Source: Desulfosporosinus cupriresistens
Lineage (GTDB): Bacteria > Bacillota > Desulfitobacteriia > Desulfitobacteriales > Desulfitobacteriaceae
Direction: 5' to 3'
NCBI RefSeq assembly: GCF_001707885.1
Contig: NZ_MASS01000042.1
Location: forward strand, 1-37,987
Length of the DNA: 37,987 nucleotides
Under the pieces are notes generated by a model, which was given only the letters and a program-made list of their open reading frames with translations, did no database searches and was not told the DNA's origin. Positions within the stretch are counted from its first letter, which is position 1. The number at the start of each line of letters is the position of its first letter. The translations under genes and the position numbers were made by a program. This document shows positions 32,260 to 37,987 of the stretch, piece after piece.

Positions 32260-33255
32260 TCAGGACTGTAATTTCTCCAGACTCCTTATTAATTCATTAG
32301 CAATGTTAGGACTATCCAGTCGCATGATACTTTCTTCGGCACTACCAAAACTCAAAAGGTTGATACTTCCATACCACACGATCCTTTGGTCAATCACTGC
32401 ATATTTCTGATGAATATTTGATTTAAAAATAAGACTTACCCCAGCATCCTTCAATAGATCCAGGGCATCCTGCAATGCACTCGCGTTCTTGTCGTTGAAA
32501 TCTCCAATCGTCCGGGTTATCACGATTACTCTCACTTTATTTTCTAAGGCAATCCTCAGGTGCTGCATCATCTGCAATGTCCGTCTCTTGGTAACAAATG
32601 GGCTAACTATGAGAATTTCTCTTTTAGCATTGAGAATATCGTTTGTGTATACCGGTAGAAAATTGCTCTTATCAAAGATAACATCAATTGACTCTGGTGT
32701 GCTTTCGCCGCCTTTAGCTCTATAACCAATGGCAGCATACCCGTTAAGCCGTTTATGATACATCCGCTCAAGCATCCGTACATGGGTATCCACGTAATCA
32801 TAAATTTGTACTTCATTTTTGTTGGCAAAGTGTCTGTGCAGCCTTCCGGCATATTGCTGCAAAGTACCTTTCCAGGATATTGGCATCACTAAAAACAAGG
32901 TATCTAGGCGTGGTTCATCAAAGCCCTCCCCAATATATTTACCTGTGGCAATTAAGGTTATCTGCTTGTCAGCGGGTGTTTCTGCTATCCTTTGCATTAT
33001 CTCCCTAGTCTCTTTTATCCCCATTCCACCCGTTAAGGAGATCACTTCGGGAATTTTCTCTTTTAGTTTTTGGGCAAGAAATTCGACGTGCGCTGTACGC
33101 TCGGTTAAAACGAGACAATTTCTGCCCTGTTCGTAGCTTTTAACCACATCATCTATAATCTGTTGATTCCTAAATTCGTTAACAACAATTTCGGAATACA
33201 ATTCTTGGATGGATACATTCTTTTCATTCTTATCTAAAGGAACTCTGAGGGATCG
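32260..33255 (-). pseudogene. SF2 helicase C-terminal half fused to PLD nuclease domain (5'-truncated)
   Basis: Homology begins near 33255. The second RecA-like domain has LTERTAHVEFLAQKL, motif V ATGKYIGEGFDEPRLDTL and motif VI QQYAGRLHRHFA. A phospholipase D-like domain follows with HQKYAVIDQRIVWYGSINLL (H-x-K-x4-D). The ATP-binding first RecA domain with Walker A and B is absent. The leftward frame stays open to 33516, but those extra codons are antisense to the polymerase and repressor fragments. Full-length relatives are large helicase-nuclease proteins of restriction or conflict systems. This remnant lacks ATPase function. Confidence 0.8.
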
Positions 33256-33438
33256 GAACTGGCTAAAAAAGCGGGCGTGAAAACTGGGATGGTCAACTGG
33301 GAGGCAAAGGGATTGTGCCCAGACCTCATCGTGGTGCCGCCGCAGTATGAACAGTATCTGAAATACTCGAAGATGACGAGAGTAATCTATCAGCGGTTTA
33401 CAGATCAGGTCGAACAATACGGGATGGATGAGTGTTGA
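33250..33438 (+). pseudogene. Y-family DNA polymerase (UmuC/UvrX-like) fragment
   Basis: A short open stretch reads SELAKKAGVKTGMVNWEAKG, CPDLIVVPPQYEQYLKYS and DQVEQYGMDEC before a stop. This is the N-terminal palm region of UvrX/UmuC-type lesion-bypass polymerases, up to the catalytic DEC(W) carboxylates. Both ends are cut: by the helicase fragment on the left and the repressor frame on the right. Confidence 0.72.
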
Positions 33439-34021
33439 TGAGTTTACCCATGAAATGAACAAGAGGTTCCCGGAGTCCAAATTAAGTAAGCCTATGGTAT
33501 CAAGGTATGAAAACAATGTTCACAAACCGCAAAGGTTCTCTCTTGTCCAAGAAATCGCAGAGTTTTATGGAGTTACCACTGATTTTCTTATGGGCAGAAC
33601 TGACGATAAGTATGAAAAGCTTGACAACTTGATTCCCTATAAGAAAATCCCACTTCTTGGCACGATTGCTGCAGGTATCCCTATTTTAGCCCAAGAGAAT
33701 ATTGAGGGTTATGAATATATCCCGGAAAGCATGAACGTTGACTTTTGTCTCCGTGTCAAAGGTGATTCTATGATTAATGCACGTATCATTGATGGGGACA
33801 TCGTATTCATCCGTCAGCAGTCAGATGTTGATCATGGTGAGATAGCCGCTGTTTTGGTGGACGGAGAAAACGCAACCTTAAAGCGAGTCTACAAAGGGAC
33901 TAACACCGTAACCTTGCACGCTGAAAATCCAAATTACCCCGATCAGGTATTCACCAAGAGAGACATGAGACAAGTTACTATTATCGGTAAGGCTGTAAGA
34001 TTTAGTAGTGAGGTGAGGTAA
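33428..34021 (+). CDS. CI/LexA-like repressor (XRE-S24), N-terminally truncated
   Basis: A 197-residue phage-type repressor. The first HTH helix is missing: the protein starts in helix 2 (SVDEFTHEMNKRF), followed by the recognition region KPMVSRYENN. The C-terminal S24 peptidase-like domain is complete, with cleavage site A82-G83 (GTIAAGIP), nucleophile Ser114 (KGDSM) and Lys152 (ATLKRVY). It would be self-cleaved upon RecA activation. The upstream codons are polymerase sequence, so the junction removed the native start and ribosome site. The stop overlaps the integrase ATG by one base, a typical lysogeny-module arrangement. DNA binding is doubtful. Confidence 0.78.
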   Translation: MSVDEFTHEMNKRFPESKLSKPMVSRYENNVHKPQRFSLVQEIAEFYGVTTDFLMGRTDDKYEKLDNLIPYKKIPLLGTIAAGIPILAQENIEGYEYIPESMNVDFCLRVKGDSMINARIIDGDIVFIRQQSDVDHGEIAAVLVDGENATLKRVYKGTNTVTLHAENPNYPDQVFTKRDMRQVTIIGKAVRFSSEVR

Positions 34022-35129
34022 TGGCCAGTATCAAAAAAAGATCAGACGGTACGTGGCAAGCCACAATTTACTGTGGCCGAGATGAAAACGGTAAAAAGAT
34101 CAATAAGTATGTTACTAAACACAGCGAAAAGGAAGTGAAAAAGGCCGCTCGCGAACTTGAGCAGGAGTTAGAAGATGGAAAACTGTCTAATGTCGATAAT
34201 ATTCGTGTCGCCGAATGGATTAAAAGCTGGCTAGAAATACACAAAAATCAATATAGCCCAAGTACGTATGTTTTGTACTTGGGCTATCTAAAAAACCACT
34301 ATAGACCCTTCTTTAAACAAATGAAATTTAAGGAGTTAAAAGAAATTCACCTTAAGAAATTGCTTAACGAGCTCCTTGGAAAGATGTCGCAAACTAGCGC
34401 TCGTAGAGTAATGTCATGCCTAAGGCCAATCCTCCATGATGCTATGAAGAATAAGAGCCCCATGAGGGATATTAAACTACCGAAGGAAGACAAAGTAGAC
34501 TACTCAGATGTCCCTACACCAGAAAAGTTCAAAGCTATTCATAACGCAGTGAGGGGAACAAGAGACGAACCAATCATCCTTCTAGCTGGATGGTGTGGAC
34601 TAAGACGAGAAGAGATATTTGCACTTAGGCCCAATGACTTAGATTTCGCAAACAACACTATAAGGATTGATGAAGCCTATGTCATTAATGACCAAGGTAA
34701 ATATCAGATCAAGAGCACAAAATCAGAAAATGGCTTGCGTGATGTAGCAGCTCCGCCCTACTTAATGGACCTTTTAAAAGTTGTCATACGGGATGGCTTC
34801 GCACTTAAAAAGAGGGAGCGAAAGATAATTGACATAAATGATAAAAATATAAAGAACGACCAATTAATGTTCCCGATGCGACCCGATAGCTACACCAGTT
34901 ATTTAGGAAAGCTCGTGAGAGACAAAAAAATACCGAAGACTCGTTTGCACTTTCTTCGGCATTATCATGCGACATGGCTGTATGAAAATGATGTACTAGA
35001 TCATTTAGCAGCCGAGCGCCTAGGACACGATATTAAAGTTTGAAAGGAATCTATCAGCATCTTGGAGTTAAAAAGAAAGATGAGATCAATCGAAAAATCA
35101 TCGAGCTCCAACAAGAAGAAAGCAGATAA
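34021..35129 (+). pseudogene. Phage-type tyrosine integrase, frameshifted before the catalytic Tyr
   Basis: The frame from ATG 34021 encodes 340 residues: an N-terminal arm-binding AP2-like domain (KKRSDGTWQATIYCGRDENG), a core-binding domain, and a catalytic domain with Arg in GWCGLRREEIFALR and His-x-x-Arg in LHFLRHYHATWLYE, ending LGHDIKV. A stop follows at once, but the next frame continues with GIYQHLGVKKKDEINRKI to TAA 35127-35129. That segment carries the nucleophilic tyrosine. A single-base loss near 35040 explains the break. The host element is therefore locked in place unless this is a sequencing error. A terminator follows 19 nt later, and the tRNA attachment site is 118 bp away. 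Confidence 0.86.
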
Positions 35130-35147
35130 ACTAAGAGCAGGATACGA

Positions 35148-35178
35148 AAATAGACCATTTATTATGGTCTATTTTTTT
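35148..35178 (+). terminator. Intrinsic terminator after the integrase
   Basis: The stem AAATAGACCAT/ATGGTCTATTT has a 5-nt loop and is followed by a run of T, 19 nt after the restored integrase stop. Confidence 0.88.
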
Positions 35179-35199
35179 GGTCGGCATTTGGTCGACATT
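35175..35199. repeat. Integrase-flank repeat, second copy
   Basis: TTTTGGTCGGCATTTGGTCG and the following five bases correspond to 21085-21110. Such GTCGGCATTT repeats between an integrase and its att site are candidate arm-type integrase-binding sites. Confidence 0.5.
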
Positions 35200-35246
35200 T
35201 GGGGTTCGACCCGCCTACCTTAAAAGGCTGAAAGCCTTGATATTAC

Positions 35247-35293
35247 TGGTCGGAGCGACATGATTTGAACATGCGACCTCTACCACCCCAAGG
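35247..35293 (-). other. tRNA-Pro(GGG) 3' fragment, integrative-element attachment site
   Basis: On the minus strand the sequence runs from an anticodon loop TTGGGGT through GGTAG (3' anticodon stem), a variable loop, the T-arm GCATGTTCAAATCATGT and acceptor CGCTCCG to ACCA. That is the 3' half of a proline tRNA with anticodon GGG. The 5' half (D-arm and CGGAGCG acceptor strand) is absent to the right, so no functional tRNA is made here. Tyrosine integrases commonly recombine in such 3' halves, and an integrase gene is adjacent. The 3' CCA end faces that integrase. Confidence 0.85.
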
Positions 35294-35550
35294 TCGATTG
35301 CAAGGAGAACGTATATTCTTACGTGATTTTAAAACCCTTTATTCATGCACATTTGGATGGGGAACAAGTATTCTCCGTCCTCTTTTTACTTCACTTTACA
35401 TTAGAATTTTTCATGTTTTCTTACTTTCATTGCACTACTAATTACACTACCAGACTATTATTAATTTCCCTAATTTAAGAACCGTTACTTTTGGAATTTT
35501 TCCTTATCAACATGTCTAATCCTATGACCCAATTAGATACGATACAAAGC
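35294..35550. other. AT-rich non-coding flank right of the attachment site
   Basis: No gene, terminator or repeat of note was recognised between the tRNA fragment and the stop of the unknown gene at 35551. Confidence 0.4.
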
Positions 35551-36168
35551 TTACTCTTTATTATCTAATAACTTATTAATACTTTCAGCTACAGGTTTAA
35601 TGTCTTCCTGATCTATAGCATTAAGTTTATTCAAACGATAAAGTCCATCTATTAAAAACGAAGTAAGTTGCAACATCGACTCTGCATCGTCTCTTATTAT
35701 TACTTCACTACCATTGGATAAATAGACATTAAACTCTAATAAATAACTATCGTCCGAATTTTGAATAACTGAATATCTAATATTTCGCCAACCATATTCA
35801 TTAATGGCCTCGTCCAAGGTTTGATGATATTTGGGTCCATATTTTGCAGCTAAAAATCTGAGATTCGTAGAAAGCTCGTTGTCTATATCTTTATCATCCA
35901 GAAAATTAGTTAAGTCTATAGTTTCAAAAACATCTAAACAAAAAACGACCACCCTCGCAAATTCTATACTATCAAGTAATGCGATTTGTTCAAGTAACTG
36001 CCTTCTATCGAAATATCCAGTCAAAGTATATTCTAATAATTCGTCGACTTTTAGAAATAAGCCTTTCAATGAAATTTCTCGAAGCGTCAATGCTTTGCAG
36101 TCCTCTTTAAATAACACCCTTACGTCTTTCTTTTTTTTATTACGTTCTACATTCTTTTCCTTAGTCAA
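35551..36168 (-). CDS. Unknown protein encoded downstream of hicAB
   Basis: A 205-residue soluble protein of no recognised family. The N-terminus is strongly basic (EKNVERNKKKKDVRVLFKED), the middle helical and acidic (DLTNFLDDKDIDNELS), and the C-terminal half contains a beta-rich stretch (SYLLEFNVYLSNGSEVIIRDD). The start is taken as TTG 36168 because GAGGTG is 6 nt upstream; a GTG three codons earlier is inside that ribosome site. It follows hicB by 26 nt on the same strand, so it is probably the third gene of one operon. Confidence 0.62.
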   Translation of the reverse strand: MTKEKNVERNKKKKDVRVLFKEDCKALTLREISLKGLFLKVDELLEYTLTGYFDRRQLLEQIALLDSIEFARVVVFCLDVFETIDLTNFLDDKDIDNELSTNLRFLAAKYGPKYHQTLDEAINEYGWRNIRYSVIQNSDDSYLLEFNVYLSNGSEVIIRDDAESMLQLTSFLIDGLYRLNKLNAIDQEDIKPVAESINKLLDNKE

Positions 36169-36194
36169 AATATTCACCTCACATACAATATTAC

Positions 36195-36914
36195 TTAATT
36201 AATACCAACTAAAGAACGCATTACCTTTTTTGTTTGCCCAAAAACATTAGAATCCTCATTCGCATAACCAATAGAATCAATGTTTTTTCCACGGTATTTT
36301 TCTTCTAAATTGTTATTTAAATAATAGTGAGAATACAAATCCTTTTCCAAAGTATCAACCTTCTTAGTGATTTGATTTTCTACTAATAAGTCTTTTATCT
36401 CACGTAATTGGCTGCTAATATCTTCTTTCGCCCTAACTTCCCCCATCGCATATGAAATTAAATAATTTAACTCTTTATTAATGCTGATTGAATTAGCCTT
36501 AGCCATCTGAACTACCTTGTAGTGTAATTCCTTAGGTAATCTCAGAAGTATTTTACCCGATAAATTTTGTTGTTCCTGAAATTCATATTTTGGAATTGGT
36601 ACTGATTCACCCTCCGAAACCTTGGCAAATATCCAACCTTGTTTTGCATCTTCAAGATTCGCCAAAGACTCTTCTTTTGTTTCACCATGCGTTACACATC
36701 CAGGTAATTCAGGATGCTCTGCCATCCAATATGAATTTTTTCCATCAGTAATTTTATTTAATCGAATAGTATAATTAAGATCATCATATTTTTTGCATCT
36801 TATCAAAATATCTTCTAAATCGTCCTCAGGCTGCTTAATAAAGTCATCTAATTTTTGATCTGATTCAAAAATTTTAGTATCAATTAAATCTAAATTAAAT
36901 TTTTTATGTTTCAT
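36195..36914 (-). CDS. hicB: HicB-family antitoxin, unusually long
   Basis: A 239-residue antitoxin. The HicB core is YTIRLNKITDGKNSYWMAEHPELPGCVTHGETKEESLANLEDAKQGWI (read at about residues 48-95), a degraded RNase H fold that covers the toxin. A ribbon-helix-helix-like DNA-binding segment follows (GKILLRLPKELHYKVVQMAK...ISINKELNYLI, about 118-155), then a C-terminal coiled coil of about 80 residues not usual in HicB. An N-terminal extension of about 45 residues is also present. It follows hicA by 7 nt, the common toxin-first order. It should autoregulate the operon. Confidence 0.82.
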   Translation of the reverse strand: MKHKKFNLDLIDTKIFESDQKLDDFIKQPEDDLEDILIRCKKYDDLNYTIRLNKITDGKNSYWMAEHPELPGCVTHGETKEESLANLEDAKQGWIFAKVSEGESVPIPKYEFQEQQNLSGKILLRLPKELHYKVVQMAKANSISINKELNYLISYAMGEVRAKEDISSQLREIKDLLVENQITKKVDTLEKDLYSHYYLNNNLEEKYRGKNIDSIGYANEDSNVFGQTKKVMRSLVGIN

Positions 36915-36921
36915 ATATTAA

Positions 36922-37146
36922 TTATTCCTCCCTGATAATACCCACAAATATTAAAAGATTTTCTCCATCCATTAAAGTTATTATTTCCGGATAATTAGGG
37001 TATTTAAACTGTCTATGCCGAGTGCTTCCTTTTTTCCTCAGAGTACACTTAATACTCAAAAGAAATCGGCTCATTTCATCAAAAGTGATATCATTTGGCA
37101 TAGGAATTTTCACAATTCGTTCCAAAAACTTTTCAGCACGACTCAA
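36922..37146 (-). CDS. hicA: HicA-family mRNA interferase toxin
   Basis: A 74-residue toxin with a dsRBD-like fold: helix KFLERIVKIPMPNDITFDEMSRFLLS, then the strand with the catalytic histidine KKGSTRHRQFKYP and the end EIITLMDGENLLIFVGIIREE. The start is set at TTG 37146, where GAGGTG is 7 nt upstream. The frame is open to 37206, but that upstream part contains the promoter, so it is not translated. HicA cleaves mRNA; HicB neutralises it. It lies downstream of a clear sigma-A promoter and forms a module with hicB and one unknown gene. Confidence 0.76.
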   Translation of the reverse strand: MSRAEKFLERIVKIPMPNDITFDEMSRFLLSIKCTLRKKGSTRHRQFKYPNYPEIITLMDGENLLIFVGIIREE

Positions 37147-37177
37147 TCCAGCCCACCTCAGTTTCCCATGTATTATT

Positions 37178-37206
37178 ATAGTATTAGATATGATATTATG
37201 TGTCAA
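37178..37206 (-). promoter_or_regulatory. Promoter of the hicA-hicB operon
   Basis: On the minus strand a perfect TTGACA (37201-37206) is 17 bp from TACTAT (37178-37183). A TATAAT at 37175-37180 gives an alternative spacing of 20. It lies within the open frame upstream of the proposed TTG start, which supports the shorter HicA. Confidence 0.65.
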
Positions 37207-37325
37207 CCACCAATACTATACAATATGTCTATACATTACCAATTTTTCGTCAGGTTTTTTTATCAATTATACACCTAAATTTACCAAGTGAATATCATTT
37301 TCTTATCTTTATTGTATCCTAAATA

Positions 37326-37381
37326 AGACTATGTGCCAGTGGCGGGGGCCCCCGAGTACCCCACTCACTGGCACATAGTCT
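37326..37381. terminator. Very stable long hairpin with GGGGGCCCCC core
   Basis: Perfect 16-bp arms AGACTATGTGCCAGTG (37326-37341) and complement (37366-37381) enclose 24 nt that themselves contain the palindrome GGGGGCCCCC (37344-37353). It lies 12 nt after the Zot gene stop. On the minus strand the tail is TTATTTAGG, so it can terminate that transcript. The size and nested core go well beyond a usual terminator and could also be a phage origin or packaging hairpin. Confidence 0.7.
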
Positions 37382-37393
37382 ATTTTCTATTTA

Positions 37394-37987
37394 TTAATCG
37401 TTCATTCCAGATTTATCAAATATAGCTGTAACGGAGACTTGCATATTTGAAGGTACTGGTGCACGGATGTTTGTAATTTTATCAAGTAATGTCTGACTAA
37501 GCTTGAACCCGGTAAACATGGCGTAGGTATCATAGTGATTGGCAATGCGTTTGCGATATAAAATAAACTCTGCACCAACTTTTTGCTTTACTACATACCA
37601 TTTTTCTACACAGACAAATAGGGTAAATGGTAGGATGCGGAAGGGTCCGAAGCGATTGACTTTTCTGTGGATCATTTCATACTCGACAAATCCTCTGATC
37701 TGTTTATCGATCATTCGGTCATTTTGGGCAACAAGTATGAAGTAATAGCCCAGTTTTCTGTACTGCGAGAAAAAGTCTATCCATTCTGCGCGATCTGTTT
37801 TTAGGGATTCCCGGCAATTAAAGCGGCCTCCTGCTTCGTCAATGACGACGAGGCATTGGGATTCTTTTTTCTTTTCGATCATGCCGTGTTCTATGGCAAA
37901 GACTACTAGGCTTTCTACGGTTATTTGTTCGTTGGGTAGGTAAAAAAAGTGTTTGTCATAGCCACGTTTTAATTCTTTGGCGGTGAA
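37394..37987 (-). CDS. Zot/pI-like ATPase of filamentous-phage type (partial, 5' end off window)
   Basis: A 197-codon C-terminal part of a P-loop ATPase. The frame is open through the window edge, so the Walker A lies outside. Visible are the upstream strand HFFYLPNEQITVESLVVFAI, Walker B CLVVIDEAGG, SQYRKLGYYFILVAQNDRMID (sensor-like strand with Gln-Asn), FVEYEMIHRKV, and the C-terminal signature Y-DTYAMF. These are features of zonular-occludens-toxin domain proteins, the pI morphogenesis ATPases that assemble inoviruses in the membrane. No companion phage genes are visible to the left. The first ATG seen inside the frame (37882) is internal. Confidence 0.78.
   Translation of the reverse strand, partial: FTAKELKRGYDKHFFYLPNEQITVESLVVFAIEHGMIEKKKESQCLVVIDEAGGRFNCRESLKTDRAEWIDFFSQYRKLGYYFILVAQNDRMIDKQIRGFVEYEMIHRKVNRFGPFRILPFTLFVCVEKWYVVKQKVGAEFILYRKRIANHYDTYAMFTGFKLSQTLLDKITNIRAPVPSNMQVSVTAIFDKSGMND

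Noticed and set aside
33256..33516. N-terminal extension of the helicase frame
   Set aside because: These codons are antisense to the polymerase fragment and repressor start, and show no helicase motifs. The frame is open there only by chance.
37147..37206. Longer HicA starting at TTG 37206
   Set aside because: The extra codons coincide with a perfect -35 and its -10. A TTG with GAGGTG 7 nt upstream gives a normal-length toxin.

Overview
The window most resembles the chromosome of an anaerobic, spore-forming clostridium of the Desulfosporosinus/Desulfitobacterium type. This is inferred from gene content (tungsten aldehyde oxidoreductase, Hyf-type hydrogenase, sigma-54 activator), strong AGGAGG-type ribosome sites, frequent GTG/TTG starts and moderately low GC. 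No rRNA or complete tRNA is present.

Bases 1-14,990 are an intact metabolic region. Two leftward units flank a rightward regulator. The first unit (5110 down to 1) runs aor, moaD, a ThiF/MoeB-like gene, moeA and a second, partial moeA: a pterin-dependent aldehyde oxidoreductase with its cofactor-insertion genes. It starts at a textbook sigma-54 promoter (5205-5220) and is divergent from a GAF-PAS-AAA+-Fis sigma-54 activator (5530-7404). The second unit (14875 down to 7734) is hyfB-C-E-F-G-I, a membrane group 4 [NiFe]-hydrogenase with two antiporter-like subunits. It lacks the polyferredoxin subunits, and its large subunit ends right after its last CxxC. It has a sigma-A promoter (14961-14989). 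Together the units could couple aldehyde oxidation to H2 and ion translocation, but the electron carrier is not encoded here.

Bases 15,000-19,600 hold small genes: two very short ORFs (a membrane microprotein and a Tyr/Cys/His-rich peptide) with strong hairpins, a small Cys protein, a remnant of an FAD oxidoreductase, a ferritin-like protein and a membrane-anchored metallophosphoesterase.

Bases 19,600-25,900 are decaying. They contain a chimeric beta-propeller ORF with a GC-rich insert, a rhodanese/TVP38 operon damaged at both ends, truncated radical SAM and LPG-synthase-like genes, a DUF169-like/LysR chimera, and about 600 bp of GC-rich non-coding DNA rich in alternative hairpins.

Bases 25,900-35,300 are a mosaic mobile island: a DUF4085-like gene with an amber codon, two broken tyrosine recombinases that meet at an inverted repeat, a four-gene cassette (zinc ribbon, RQC-minor-like, helical-repeat protein, unknown), a Phd/RelE toxin-antitoxin pair, the 3' half of a helicase-PLD gene, a Y-family polymerase fragment, a CI/LexA-like repressor lacking its first helix, and a phage integrase frameshifted just before its catalytic tyrosine. 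The island ends at the 3' half of a tRNA-Pro gene, an attachment site.

Bases 35,300-37,987 look like another accessory element: a HicA-HicB module with a third unknown gene, a very long GC-cored palindrome, and the 3' part of a Zot/pI-type ATPase, the morphogenesis hallmark of filamentous phages (inoviruses). Motif, frame and spacing statements were read directly from the sequence. Family names come from recognition, without database searches.
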